Below are positions 18,221-29,089 of a stretch of DNA of 64,000 nt, in pieces (the stretch's first letter is position 1; every line of letters begins with the position of its first letter). Source of the DNA: Pseudomonadota bacterium (GTDB taxonomy: Bacteria > Desulfobacterota > Binatia > UBA1149); the NCBI GenBank assembly GCA_014382245.1, contig JACNKC010000097.1:1-64000 (forward strand), in the 5' to 3' direction. A program made the translations under genes and the position numbers. The notes beneath the pieces were generated by a model. That model had not been told where the DNA came from. It ran no database searches and worked only from the letters and a program-made list of their open reading frames with translations.

Positions 18221-18988
18221 GTGGTGCTCGTCGGCCCCCAGGGTGGGGCCAACGTGGGCTCGGTGTGCCGGGCCATTGCCAACATGGGCGGCGCATCCCT
18301 GTGCACGGTCAACGAGGAGTTCGATCTTGAGCAGGCGCGCATCATGTCGGTGCACGCGCAGCCGATTCTCGACGCGCGCCTGCGCTGCGCTTCCCTGCAG
18401 GAAGCCGTGGCCGGTTGCACGACGGTGGTGGGCACTACCGCGCGCGACGGGCCCTACCGCAGCCGCACGAGCGACGTGCGCCAGGTGGCTGCCGGCCTGC
18501 TGGCCGAGCACGACCACGGCGACCCGCGGCCGGTAGCGCTCGTGTTCGGGCCCGAGGACCGGGGCCTGTCCAACAGTGAAATCGCAGCCTGTCACCGCCT
18601 GGCCTGCATTCCCGCCGAGGAGAGTTATCGCTCTCTCAACCTGGCCCAGGCCGTGCTGCTGTGCCTGTACGAACTGCGACGAGCGGGCGAGGGCGAGCTG
18701 CCGACGCCGGGGAGCGATGCTGTTGACGACCAGCACCCGCGTGCCGACGCCGGCGCCACCGACGCGGCCATGGAAGCGCTGGAGCAGGCCCTGCTGCAGA
18801 TAGGTTTTCTGTCCGAAGACAACCCCGGTCACATCATGCAGTCGCTCAGGTCGGTGTTCGGAAGGGCCGGGCTCGATGAACGCGAGCTGCGCATCGTCCG
18901 CGGCCTGGCGCGGCAGGTGAGCTGGTTTGCAGAAGGTGGCCGCGAGGTGGCCCTCGCCAAGCGAAAACAGGGCCGCCGCCTGCGCTGA
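18221..18988 (+). CDS. TrmJ-like SPOUT RNA 2'-O-methyltransferase
   Basis: 255 aa. Three SpoU/TrmH motifs are clear: motif 1 GPQGGANVGSVCRAIANMG, motif 2 ALVFGPEDRGLSNSEI, motif 3 PAEESYRSLNLAQAVLLCLYEL, which form the trefoil knot binding SAM. Length and C-terminal extension fit TrmJ, which methylates position 32 in tRNA anticodon loops. The extension from EALEQALLQIGFL to ELRIVRGLARQVSW matches the TrmJ C-terminal dimer helices. GTG start with weak SD; a few N-terminal residues may be missing if initiation is earlier. Confidence 0.9.
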   Translation: MVLVGPQGGANVGSVCRAIANMGGASLCTVNEEFDLEQARIMSVHAQPILDARLRCASLQEAVAGCTTVVGTTARDGPYRSRTSDVRQVAAGLLAEHDHGDPRPVALVFGPEDRGLSNSEIAACHRLACIPAEESYRSLNLAQAVLLCLYELRRAGEGELPTPGSDAVDDQHPRADAGATDAAMEALEQALLQIGFLSEDNPGHIMQSLRSVFGRAGLDERELRIVRGLARQVSWFAEGGREVALAKRKQGRRLR

Positions 18989-19075
18989 AAGATTTTCTTT
19001 AACAACCTGCCGTCGCGGTGCGCCCCTTTGCAAGCGAACAGGGCAGCGACTACCTTGCGGCCACGGAGGAAAACA

Positions 19076-19375
19076 ATGGTAGTTATCACAGCGAAGTTAA
19101 GAGCGGCCGAGAACTGCGAAGACGAGGTCGCCGAAGCGCTCTCGAGCATGGTCAACTGGGTGACCGAAAACGAAGTCGAGACCCTGACCTACACGCTCAA
19201 CCAGTCGGCGGCGGACCCGCGCGACTTTCTCGTGTTCGAACGCTACACGAGCCGCGAAGCACTGGACTCTCACATCGGGTCGGATCGCATGAAGCAACTC
19301 AATGGCGAGCTCGGGGGCAAAGTGGAAGGGCCGCCTTCGGTCGAGTTTTACGGCGAAGTTGCCGCCAAGCTCTAG
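19076..19375 (+). CDS. Antibiotic-biosynthesis-monooxygenase (ABM) domain protein
   Basis: 99 aa, start ATG with GGAGGA five bases upstream. Single ABM ferredoxin-like fold: MVVITAKLRAAENCEDEVAEALSSM, TLTYTLNQSAADPRDFLVFERYTSREALDSHIGSDRMK. Related to YgiN-type quinol monooxygenases, which act without cofactors. It lies directly before the MaoC-like hydratase and YgfZ genes and is probably co-transcribed with them. Substrate unknown. Confidence 0.88.
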   Translation: MVVITAKLRAAENCEDEVAEALSSMVNWVTENEVETLTYTLNQSAADPRDFLVFERYTSREALDSHIGSDRMKQLNGELGGKVEGPPSVEFYGEVAAKL

Positions 19376-19397
19376 GGAGCAGGAGAAACAGTAGGCA

Positions 19398-20471
19398 GTG
19401 GCAGTGATCGCAAGAAAAACCGGGCATTACCTCGAGGACTTCAGGCTGGGGCACGTGTTTCGCCACAAGGGTGGCAAGACGGTGAACGAGGGCCTGTTCA
19501 ACGCCTTTACCGAGTTCAACCTTACGACCAACGCGCTTTGCAAGAATGCCGAGTTCGCCAGGTTGCACGGATTCGAGGGACTGGTCTGTCCGCCGGGCCT
19601 GGTTATGAACGTGGTCTTCTCGCAGACGGTAGAAGACATTTCGGAAAACGCGCGCGCCAACCTCGAGTACATCAACATGCGCTTCGGTGCGCCGGTGTAC
19701 GTGGGTGACACGCTCGAGGCCGAGACCACGGTGGTGGGCATCAAGCCGTCGTCCAAGGACAACGACCGCGGTGTCGTACACGTGAGCACGGTTGGCCGCA
19801 AGCAGGACGGGCGGGTTGTTGTAGCCTTCGAGAGAAAGGTGCAGGTGTGGAAGAAAGACCTGGCCGCCGAGGTCGACGCAGGTGAACTCGACGAGAAGCC
19901 CTCCGTGGAGTGCTCGCCCGATATCCCGGCCTGGGATCCGGGGGCCGACTACGCCTCGCGCGCCTACCTGTCGAGCGACCACGGTTACATGGAGGACTTC
20001 ACGGCGGGCGACGTCTACGCGCACTCGCGCGGCCGCGTCATGACCGACGAACACATTGCGCTTACGGCAGTGCTCGACAACACCAGCCAGGTGCACTGCA
20101 ACCAGTTCCTGGTTGACCAGAACCCGGAAAAATACATCGGCGGTCGCCTGATTATTTTCGGAGGCATTCCGTTCAACCTCTGCCTGGGCCTGAGCTGCCC
20201 CGACATAGCCGACAACTCGCCTGCCGATGTCGTCTACACCACCGGTCGCCATACGGCACCCCTGTTCGCCGGTGACACCGTGTTTGCCGAGACCGAGATC
20301 CGCTCGGTGGGAGACTATCCGGGCCGCGAGGACCTCGGCCTGCTGGCGGTTACGCTCAGGGGTTACAAGCACCGCCCCGCGAAGGAAGGCGAAGACGGGC
20401 CGCAACGGGTGGATATTTTTTATCTGGAGCGTGAGCTGGCAGTTCGCCGGCGCAGCCACTACACGGCATGA
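19398..20471 (+). CDS. Double-hotdog MaoC-family hydratase, mesaconyl-CoA-hydratase-like
   Basis: 357 aa with two MaoC hotdog units. Family blocks: HYLEDFRLGHVFRHKGGKTVNE, FSQTVEDISENARANLEY, GAPVYVGDTLEAETTVVG, then the second unit with NTSQVHCNQF, GRLIIFGGIPFNLC and GRHTAPLFAGDTVFAETEI. This arrangement and length match mesaconyl-CoA (2-methylfumaryl-CoA) hydratases, which make beta-methylmalyl-CoA in the ethylmalonyl-CoA or hydroxypropionate pathways; I recall the similarity and cannot run a search. No other ethylmalonyl pathway gene is in the window. GTG start. Its stop overlaps the next gene by ATGA. Confidence 0.85.
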   Translation: MAVIARKTGHYLEDFRLGHVFRHKGGKTVNEGLFNAFTEFNLTTNALCKNAEFARLHGFEGLVCPPGLVMNVVFSQTVEDISENARANLEYINMRFGAPVYVGDTLEAETTVVGIKPSSKDNDRGVVHVSTVGRKQDGRVVVAFERKVQVWKKDLAAEVDAGELDEKPSVECSPDIPAWDPGADYASRAYLSSDHGYMEDFTAGDVYAHSRGRVMTDEHIALTAVLDNTSQVHCNQFLVDQNPEKYIGGRLIIFGGIPFNLCLGLSCPDIADNSPADVVYTTGRHTAPLFAGDTVFAETEIRSVGDYPGREDLGLLAVTLRGYKHRPAKEGEDGPQRVDIFYLERELAVRRRSHYTA

Positions 20472-21502
20472 GCGCGGGCGGCAGGGTCGACGGCCGCGGG
20501 CTCGACGGCCGCGGGCTCGACGGTTGCGTGCTGGTGGAGGCCCCGTGGTTGATGAGCCTTTCTGTTGTCGGCGACGACGCGGTTGAGTACCTGCAGGGCC
20601 GCCTGAGCTGCGACGTGGCGGGGCTGGCCCCTGGGCAGGGCGCCCACGCGCTGTTGCTCACGAGGCAGGGGCGCGTGCAGGAGCTGCTGGCGGTCTACCG
20701 TCGTGCCGATGACCTCTTGCTCGTTGTTGACCGCGGCAGGGCCGACTCGGTGATGGCCGCGCTCGAGGAATTCATCGTGGCCGACGACGTGGAGTTTGAG
20801 TCTTGCGAGCAGGCCGGGTCACTGTTGCTGACGGGCCAGGACGCTCCCGCCTTGCTGGCCGGTGCTGCGTCGGATTTTTCGGAGCGGGATTTGTCGGAGC
20901 TGAACCTTTCGGGCCTGGCTCTCAACCTGCGACGGCGCGCGGACCTCTGCGTGCCGTCCTTCGAGTTGCTGCCCGGTCCGGGCTCAGACCCTGCTCAGTT
21001 GAGCGCCGCTCTGGAAGAACTCGGGGCAAGCAAGGGCGAGCCGGCGTTGCTGGATCGCATGCGGATAGAAAGCGGTACGCCCGCGGTCGGGGTCGACGTG
21101 GACGAGCAGCGGATGGCCATCGAGGCCCGGCTGGAGTGGGCCATTCACTTTGCCAAGGGCTGCTACGTGGGCCAGGAAGTAATCGAGCGCAGCGTCAGCC
21201 GCGGGCGCGTCAACCATCTCCTGGGCCTGCTGCAGATTGACCCGGCCGGCGCCGCTGTCCACGCAGCCGAGCTGGTCGGGTTGCAGGTAGCCGGCGGCAG
21301 CCCTGCCGATGTTGTGACCAGCGTGTCGATGGGCGCGGGGGGAGACAGCGAAGCGGTCCTGGCGTTGGCCTACCTGCCCGCGGCCATGGCCGAGACCGGC
21401 AGCGTGGTCGAGCTGGAGAGAGACGGCGTTGTTCTTGCCCGCGCCACGGTAGTGGAGTGGCCCCGGCCCCACGTGCTGGCGGGCCGGCAATCGCCTGCTT
21501 GA
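20468..21502 (+). CDS. ygfZ: YgfZ/GcvT-like folate-binding protein
   Basis: 344 aa. YgfZ is a folate-dependent helper of iron-sulfur cluster enzymes (for example MiaB) with the GcvT fold but no glycine-cleavage activity. The diagnostic motif KGCYVGQEVIERSVSRGRV is present, with its Cys. Also VVGDDAVEYLQGRLSCDV near the N-terminus. An N-terminal GRGLDGRGLDG extension is encoded by an exact 15-bp duplication. Starts within the stop of the hydratase (ATGA), so coupling is likely. Confidence 0.92.
   Translation: MSAGGRVDGRGLDGRGLDGCVLVEAPWLMSLSVVGDDAVEYLQGRLSCDVAGLAPGQGAHALLLTRQGRVQELLAVYRRADDLLLVVDRGRADSVMAALEEFIVADDVEFESCEQAGSLLLTGQDAPALLAGAASDFSERDLSELNLSGLALNLRRRADLCVPSFELLPGPGSDPAQLSAALEELGASKGEPALLDRMRIESGTPAVGVDVDEQRMAIEARLEWAIHFAKGCYVGQEVIERSVSRGRVNHLLGLLQIDPAGAAVHAAELVGLQVAGGSPADVVTSVSMGAGGDSEAVLALAYLPAAMAETGSVVELERDGVVLARATVVEWPRPHVLAGRQSPA
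20487..20523. repeat. 15-bp exact tandem duplication at ygfZ N-terminus
   Basis: tcgacggccgcgggc twice, then seven bases of a third copy, all in frame (DGRGLDGRGLDG). Confidence 0.95.
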
Positions 21503-21620
21503 GAAGGGGGGGGGGCGGACGCCTCGCCTTTTGTGCGCAACCGGAGGGTGGCTCGCGCTCTGAGCCGGCCAACGGGTTACACTGCCCGTGGCCTGAAAAC
21601 CAGGCCGTGAAAGACGGCTC

Positions 21621-23015
21621 ATGAAAGGCGACTTCGTCTACGTTGATCTCGAAACCACCGGCACCAGCGCGGTCGCCGACCGCGTGACCGAGGTGGCACT
21701 CATACGCGTGCACGACGGCAAGGAGCTGCGGCGCTGGTCGAGCCTCGTGGACCCCGGCTGCCCGGTCCCGTCGTTCATCACCGGCCTTACTGGCATAAGC
21801 GACGAGATGGTACGAGCGGCGCCGAGCTTCGTTGACCTGGCCGACGACCTGCTCGAAATGCTCGACGGCGCGGTGCTCGTGGCCCACAACGCGCGCTTCG
21901 ATTACGGCTTTCTGCGAGCGGAGTTCAAGCGCGCCAACCGAAGCTTCCAGGCCCGCACGCTTTGCACGGTGCGCTTGGCCCGCAAGCTGTTTCCCGGCCA
22001 CCGCAGCTACGCGCTCAGTGCCCTGCTCGAGCGCCACGACCTCAACTGCGCCGCTCGTCACAGGGCCATGGGAGACATCGAGGCGGTGCTTTCTTTTGTC
22101 GAGATGGCCGAGCGCGAGCTGGGTCGCGACCGGGTCGAGCGGGAAGTCGCCGCCTTGCTCTGCCTGCCCACGCTGCCCGCCGGCCTCGATTCAGACCTGG
22201 TGGCTTCGATTCCCGACAGCCCCGGCGTGTACAGGTTCTACGGCGAGCGGCGATGCCTGCTCTACGTGGGCAAGAGCGTGCGTCTGCGCAGCCGAGTGCT
22301 GTCGCACTTTTCCTCGCAGAGCGCGACCCTGACCGACGCGAGGCTGGCGCGACAGGTGCGCGACGTAGAGTGGACCGAGACGGCTGGTGAGCTCGGTGCC
22401 CTGTTGCTCGAGGCTCGCACCGTCAAGACAGCGCGCCCGCTCTACAACCGCGCGCTCAAGGGAAGCGCGCGCGCCCTGGCCGTCGAACTCGTCGAAGACC
22501 GCGATGGCTACCTCGGCGCACGTCTCACCGACGACTGGGACCCGGCCGACAGTGAGCGCTACTACGGAATGTTTCGTAGTCGTAAAAAGGCCGAGGCCCG
22601 CCTGGACGAGTTGTGCCTGGAACACGAGCTGTGCAGGCGGCGCATGCGCCTGGAGAAGCTGGGCCCCGCTTGTTTCGGCCAGCGCCTGGGACGCTGCCGT
22701 GGTGCCTGCCTGGGGCAGGAGAGCTCCGAGGGTCACAACGCGCGCGTGCGCGTGGCCATGACGGGCCTGCGCCACAAGGCCTGGCCGTGGAAGGGCCCCA
22801 TAGGCATACGCGAGCACAACCGTGCCGGGCGCGTGAGCGAGCTGCACGTCGTTGACCGCTGGCGCCACCTGGCCACGGTGGCCGACGAGGCCCAGTGGTA
22901 CGACAACCCGGTGCTGCCCGACAGCAGAAGCCCTGATCGCGACGTATATCGTCTGCTGGTGCAGCAGCTGTTCTCGGGTGCCGCCCGGGCAAAAATAGAA
23001 ATAGTCCAGCTCTGA
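21621..23015 (+). CDS. DnaQ-type 3'-5' exonuclease fused to GIY-YIG (UvrC/Cho-like) nuclease
   Basis: 464 aa. Residues 1-170 are a DEDDh exonuclease: VYVDLETTGTSAVADRVTEVA (Exo I), VAHNARFDYGFL (Exo II), HRAMGDIEAV (Exo III His-Asp). Residues about 195-290 are a GIY-YIG nuclease domain as in UvrC and Cho: SIPDSPGVYRFYGERRCLLYVGKSVRLRSRV, then EALLLEARTVK-like ELGALLLEARTVK. The C-terminal Cys-containing region follows (LGPACFGQRLGRCRGACLG). This fusion is known in several proteobacteria and actinobacteria and is taken to act in repair. A GGCCTG/CAGGCC mini-hairpin lies just upstream. Confidence 0.92.
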   Translation: MKGDFVYVDLETTGTSAVADRVTEVALIRVHDGKELRRWSSLVDPGCPVPSFITGLTGISDEMVRAAPSFVDLADDLLEMLDGAVLVAHNARFDYGFLRAEFKRANRSFQARTLCTVRLARKLFPGHRSYALSALLERHDLNCAARHRAMGDIEAVLSFVEMAERELGRDRVEREVAALLCLPTLPAGLDSDLVASIPDSPGVYRFYGERRCLLYVGKSVRLRSRVLSHFSSQSATLTDARLARQVRDVEWTETAGELGALLLEARTVKTARPLYNRALKGSARALAVELVEDRDGYLGARLTDDWDPADSERYYGMFRSRKKAEARLDELCLEHELCRRRMRLEKLGPACFGQRLGRCRGACLGQESSEGHNARVRVAMTGLRHKAWPWKGPIGIREHNRAGRVSELHVVDRWRHLATVADEAQWYDNPVLPDSRSPDRDVYRLLVQQLFSGAARAKIEIVQL

Positions 23016-23064
23016 ACACGCCCTGCGCCCAGCGGCAGGCGCTTGCCCTTGAGAGGGTTGCGGG

Positions 23065-25095
23065 TTGCCGCAACTATGGGTCACGGTGCTTATCGATCTC
23101 GTACTCCTGCTGGCCATAGCCTGCGCGGGCCTGTTGGTCGGGCGGCTGCTGGGCCTGCCGGCCATGGTGTCCTGGCTTCTGGCCGGCGTTGTTGCCGGCC
23201 CGGCCGGCCTGGGCCTGCTCGGCTACAGCGACAACCTCGGCCGCCTGGCCGAGCTGGGTGTTGCCCTGCTGCTGTTCGGCGTTGGCGTGGAGTTCTCGCT
23301 GGTGGGTCTTCGCCAGCGGCTGGTCCGCTTGCTCGCTACCGGTGGTGCCCAGGTGGTCGTGACGGCCGGGGCCACGACGCTGCTGTTTCACGAAATGGGG
23401 CTCACCATGCAGGCGGCCGTCGTGGCGGGCATGCTGGTGTCGCTGTCGAGCACCGCGGTGGTGTTCCGGCTCTACTCGGTCAGCGGTGAGCTGAGCGCTC
23501 CGCACGGCCAGGCGGCGGCCGGCGTGCTGCTGTTCCAGGACCTCGCGCTGGTGGCCATGATGATGGTGCTGCCGCTGCTCGGTGGTGCCGCCAACGCTTC
23601 GGCGTTGGAGCTGGCCATGGGGGTCGCGCGGGCGGTCGCGGCGGTTGTGTTCCTGCTGGTCGCCGCGCGCGCGTTGTTGCCGCCCTTGCTCGAGCTGGCG
23701 GCGCGGGCTGGCGCCGCGGAGTTGTTTCCGCCGCTGGCCCTGCTGGTGGCGCTTGGCACGGCCATGGGCGCGTCGGCGCTGGGCTTGTCGCTGCCCGTGG
23801 GTGCTTTCCTGGCCGGCCTGGCCTTGTCGGGCAGTCCCTACGCCCAGCAGGCCACGGCCGAGTTGTTGCCACTCAGGGACGCGTTTCTCGCGGTGTTTTT
23901 TACGAGCGTGGGGCTGCTGTTCGCTCCCTCCGAAATCGGCTCCGGCGGCTTGCTGGTGTTGGCGATGCTCGCCGCCGTGCTGCTCAAGGGCGCGGTTTCG
24001 GCCGCAGTGGTGGCCCTGGGTTGGCGTTCTGTTCGCGTGGGCCTGATGGCGGGCGTAGGCCTGGCCCAGGTGGGCGAGTTCTCCTTCGTGCTCGGGCAGG
24101 AAGCCCTGGGCCTGGGCCTGATCGACGACGCGTTCTTCCAGGGTTTTCTCGGCGCGGCCATACTGAGCATGGCCGTTACGCCTTTTGCCACCCAGGCGGC
24201 GCGGCGGCTTTACGACAGCGATATCAGCGCGCCGGGCGGCGACACCCAACAGGCCAACACGCGAGCGGCTGCTCCGGGCAACGAGAGCGTGCTGCTGCTC
24301 GGCTACGGGCAGGCGGGACGCGCCATGGCCCGCGTGCTCGACTCCTCGGGCCTGTCGTTCGTGGCCCTTGATCTCGCCGTTGACCGAGTGAACGAGGGTG
24401 TGGGCGATGGCCACGATCTGCGTTTCGGCGACGCCTCGCGGCGCGCCACCCTCGAGGCCGCCGGTGGCGCCAATTGCAGGGCCGTGGTCGTAGCGCTGGG
24501 CGATCCCTGGGCCACGCGCGCGGCAGTCAGGTTGCTCCGGCAGATGAACCCGGATGCGCCGATCCTGGCGCGCGCGGGTAACGATGAAGAAATATCGGTG
24601 CTCGAAAAGCTCGGTGCCGACGAGGTCATAAGCACCGGTTTCGAATCGTCGGTGCACCTGCTCGCTACCCTCCTCGAGCGCCTGGGTGTGCCGCGTCACG
24701 TCGCGCGGGTGCAGGAGTCGATACTGCGCATGGATGCTTACGGCGTGCTGAGGGGTCACGCGGCCTCGGCGCAGTTGTTGCCCGAGGTGGATAAGCTGCT
24801 CAGGGGCGGCACGCTGGTGACGGCCGAGGTCATGCAGGGCAGCCGCGCTTGCGGCGGCAGCCTGGCCAGGCTCGTGGCGTCGATATCCGGCGAGCAGGCG
24901 GCCGGCGAGCAAACTCCCGCCGAAGAAATGGCGGCAGTTCTTTCGCTGGTGAGGGACGAGCAGCCGATCTCCAACCCGCCGCCTTCTACCATTCTTGAGG
25001 CCGGTGACCTGCTTGTGCTCTACGGTCCGCACGCGGGCATAGACGCGGTGCTGCGCCAGCTCGAACCCCCCGCCGACGACGACCCCAGGGCCTGA
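23065..25095 (+). CDS. KefB-type monovalent cation:proton antiporter with RCK domain
   Basis: 676 aa. Residues 1-385 hold about 12 membrane helices of the CPA2 family (LGVALLLFGVGVEFSL; FQDLALVAMM; LPVGAFLAGLALSGSPY; GLAQVGEFSFVLGQEALGLGL). Residues about 410-530 are a TrkA-N/RCK_N NAD-binding domain (SVLLLGYGQAGRAMARVL, GDASRRATLEAAG). Residues about 590-670 are RCK_C. The family exchanges K+ or Na+ for protons under nucleotide or thiol control. TTG start with GAGAGGG eight bases upstream. Followed nine bases later by the FemAB/GNAT-like gene. Confidence 0.93.
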   Translation: MPQLWVTVLIDLVLLLAIACAGLLVGRLLGLPAMVSWLLAGVVAGPAGLGLLGYSDNLGRLAELGVALLLFGVGVEFSLVGLRQRLVRLLATGGAQVVVTAGATTLLFHEMGLTMQAAVVAGMLVSLSSTAVVFRLYSVSGELSAPHGQAAAGVLLFQDLALVAMMMVLPLLGGAANASALELAMGVARAVAAVVFLLVAARALLPPLLELAARAGAAELFPPLALLVALGTAMGASALGLSLPVGAFLAGLALSGSPYAQQATAELLPLRDAFLAVFFTSVGLLFAPSEIGSGGLLVLAMLAAVLLKGAVSAAVVALGWRSVRVGLMAGVGLAQVGEFSFVLGQEALGLGLIDDAFFQGFLGAAILSMAVTPFATQAARRLYDSDISAPGGDTQQANTRAAAPGNESVLLLGYGQAGRAMARVLDSSGLSFVALDLAVDRVNEGVGDGHDLRFGDASRRATLEAAGGANCRAVVVALGDPWATRAAVRLLRQMNPDAPILARAGNDEEISVLEKLGADEVISTGFESSVHLLATLLERLGVPRHVARVQESILRMDAYGVLRGHAASAQLLPEVDKLLRGGTLVTAEVMQGSRACGGSLARLVASISGEQAAGEQTPAEEMAAVLSLVRDEQPISNPPPSTILEAGDLLVLYGPHAGIDAVLRQLEPPADDDPRA

Positions 25096-25103
25096 CAATC
25101 GAC

Positions 25104-26333
25104 GTGGCTGCCTGCTCGGACAAGCTGGAGTTTTCGGTTGTAGACTCCCTGCTCGGCATCGACTCAGAACAGTGGAACCAACTGGTCGACGCCGACGATC
25201 CCTTTCACGAGTGGGGCTTTCTCGCTTCGCTGGAACTGTCGGGAGTGGTTGGCGCCGGTACGTCCTGGCAACCCGCCTACCTGCTTGCAGAAAAGGGCGG
25301 GCAACTCGTCGGCGCGCTGGCCAGCTGGATCCGCTACGACTCTTACGGCGAGTTCGTGTTCGACTGGCACTGGGCCGATGCTTACCAGCGCGCGGGCCTG
25401 CCCTACTATCCCAAGCTCACCGTGGGCTTACCCTTCACGCCGGTCACCACGCGGCGCTTTCTCGTTCACCCCGATCACCCGCGTCTCGAAACAGCCGCCG
25501 GTCTCGTTGAACATTTACTGGCGTTTGCCGTCGAGCAGAAACTATCGGGCGTGCATTTTCTTTTTGTAACCGAGGAGGAGCAGCAGTTACTCGCCGAGCA
25601 CGATTTCATGTCGCGCCTGCAGCCCGAGTTCCTGTGGCGCAACTCGGACTACGGCGACTTCGATGATTTTGCTGGCTCACTCAGGTCGAAGAAGCGCAAG
25701 CAGGTTATCCTCGAGCGACGGCAGGTGGCCGACGGCGGACTGGCGATCGAAACGCTGGGTGGCGCTCAGCTCACAGACGCCGACATGGATGCGCTGTGGT
25801 CTTTCTACCACGACACCACCGGCCGCAAGTGGGGCGAGCGTTACCTCAACCGCGACACCTTTGAGAACTGGCGGCAGCGCTGCGCCGAACGCGTGGTCGT
25901 GGTGCTCGCCCGTGACGGCGACCGTGCGGTGGCGGGGACGTTTAATTTTTTTCGCGGTTCGGCGCTGTACGGTCGCTACTGGGGGGCGGTAGAAAACCTG
26001 CCGCTGATGCACTTCGAGTGCTGCTACTATCGGCTCATCGACTTTGCCATCGAGCGCGGGCTGAAGAGCTTTGACGCGGGCGTGCAGGGTGAGCACAAGT
26101 TCCTGCGCGGTTTCGAGGCCCGGCCGGTTTACAGCGCCCACTGGCTGTCTCACCCCCCTGCGCGCCAGGCCGTGGGCAGCTACCTTGAGCAGGAGAGGGA
26201 GCAGGTGCGCCGCGTGGTGGAAGGTTATAATCGTGTTTCCCCGCTTAAAACGGTCAGGGCCCGCGCGGCCGACCAGGCGGAGGTCTTCAAAAAGCCCCGA
26301 AAAAGGCGTATTAATCAGCGTAGAAATGAGTGA
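25104..26333 (+). CDS. FemAB/GNAT-like acyltransferase, DUF482 (COG3146) type
   Basis: 409 aa, GTG start. The layout matches the DUF482 group of two-lobed GNAT proteins related to FemAB: DDPFHEWGFLASLELSG, WADAYQRAGLPYYPKL, FTPVTTRRFL, SLRSKKRKQVILERR, FYHDTTGRKWGERYLNRDTF and FDAGVQGEHKFLRGFEARPVYSAHW. The molecular reaction is not known; aminoacyl or acyl transfer to a peptide is the family inference. The 3' end overlaps clpS by eight bases, and the same clpS link is common in proteobacteria. TATAAT at 26226-26231 could drive clpS but has a poor -35. Confidence 0.88.
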   Translation: MAACSDKLEFSVVDSLLGIDSEQWNQLVDADDPFHEWGFLASLELSGVVGAGTSWQPAYLLAEKGGQLVGALASWIRYDSYGEFVFDWHWADAYQRAGLPYYPKLTVGLPFTPVTTRRFLVHPDHPRLETAAGLVEHLLAFAVEQKLSGVHFLFVTEEEQQLLAEHDFMSRLQPEFLWRNSDYGDFDDFAGSLRSKKRKQVILERRQVADGGLAIETLGGAQLTDADMDALWSFYHDTTGRKWGERYLNRDTFENWRQRCAERVVVVLARDGDRAVAGTFNFFRGSALYGRYWGAVENLPLMHFECCYYRLIDFAIERGLKSFDAGVQGEHKFLRGFEARPVYSAHWLSHPPARQAVGSYLEQEREQVRRVVEGYNRVSPLKTVRARAADQAEVFKKPRKRRINQRRNE

Positions 26334-26760
26334 TTCGAGTCAGTTTGCAGCCGCGTGGGCCGGGCCGCGCAACGCCCGGGATGCAGCCGACCGTTTGAAC
26401 GGCCGCGACAGCAGTGGCGAGGGCCAGCTGCTCACCCGTCGGCGGGCGGCGCTCAAGCGGCCGTCGATGTACCGGGTGCTGGTGCTCAACGACGACTACA
26501 CCCCCATGGAATTCGTGGTCTGGATACTCGAGGCGGTGTTTTACAAGCCCCACGAAGAGGCCGTGCGGCTCATGCTGGACGTGCACAACGAGGGCAAGGG
26601 TTGCTGCGGTGTCTACGCCCACGACACGGCTCGCACCAAGGCGGCGCAGGTTCACGAACTGGCGCAGCGCCACGAGCATCCCCTCGAATGCAGGATAGAG
26701 GTTGCCGAGGGCGAAGATGAAGGAGCCGACGACAGCGGACGGCAGGGTGATGGCGCATGA
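26326..26760 (+). CDS. clpS: ATP-dependent Clp protease adaptor ClpS
   Basis: 144 aa, longer than the usual 100-110. ClpS delivers N-degron substrates to ClpAP. Core residues: [25 protein letters not shown] (N-degron pocket Asn-Asp and Met), [31 protein letters not shown] and HPLECRIE. An N-terminal extension of about 45 residues (including RRRAALKRP) and an acidic C-terminal tail frame the core. The extended N-terminus is normally what inhibits or remodels ClpA. Overlaps the upstream gene by eight bases and clpA by ATGA. Confidence 0.95.
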   Translation: MSDSSQFAAAWAGPRNARDAADRLNGRDSSGEGQLLTRRRAALKRPSMYRVLVLNDDYTPMEFVVWILEAVFYKPHEEAVRLMLDVHNEGKGCCGVYAHDTARTKAAQVHELAQRHEHPLECRIEVAEGEDEGADDSGRQGDGA

Positions 26761-27676
26761 GAATATCCGACGAACTCGAACGCACGATGTTGCGCGCGGT
26801 GGACTACGCCACCACGAGGCGGCACGAATTCGTGTCGGTGGAGCACCTGCTGCTGGCCCTGCTCAAGGACCCGGACGCGGCGCGGGTGTTGTCGGGCCTT
26901 GGGGTCGACCTGGAAAAGCTCGCCTCCGAATTACGGTCTTTTCTCGACGAAAATTCGCCGGTGGTGCCGCTGCTTGCTGCTGCGACAGCCGGCACGGGTG
27001 ACGCGGCAGAAGACGATGACGATCCCCCGGCAGGTGATCTCGATGAAGGCGACCCGGCTTCTTCGGGTGATGACCAGGCCGACACGGGGCGGGAGCTTAC
27101 GGCCAGCGAAACCGTGGCCTGGGCACCGGGTTACACCATCGGTGCCCAACTCGTCCTGCAGCTGGCGGCTTCGCACGTGCAGTCGTCCGGGCAGGAGAGC
27201 ATGGACGGGAGCAACCTGCTCACGGCGATGTTCCGCGACGAGGAATCCCACGCCGCCTGGTATCTCAAGCGCCACGGGGTGAGCCGTTACGACGTGGTCC
27301 GTTTTCTTTCGCACGGTCTCGGTAGCCACGGACAAGGCGGCGGAGATGGCCCAGGCGCCGACTCACCGCCGTGGTCCGAGGGCGAAGGTGGTGCCGACGG
27401 TGACGGCTCCGAGGGCGAAGCCGGGCTGTCCGAGCCGCTTGCGAGGTTCTGCGTCAATCTCAACCTTAAGGCTGCCCGCGACGAGATTGACCCGCTCATA
27501 GGACGCCGAGCGGAACTCGATCGCAGCATCGCTGTGCTCGCACGCCGCCGCAAGAACAACCCGGTGCTGGTGGGCGATGCGGGCGTGGGCAAGACGGCCA
27601 TCGTCGAGGGCCTGGCCATGGCGATATTTCATGGCAACGTGCCTGCCTGCGCGACACCGTCATCTACTCGCTCGAC

Positions 27677-29071
<1,395 letters not shown>

Positions 29072-29089
29072 AGAGGGCCTCGTGTTCGA

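Noticed and set aside
23074-25098. 674-aa antisense ORF
   Set aside because: It mirrors the KefB-like gene exactly, is Gln/His/Arg-rich with no domain, and is a typical GC-rich shadow frame.
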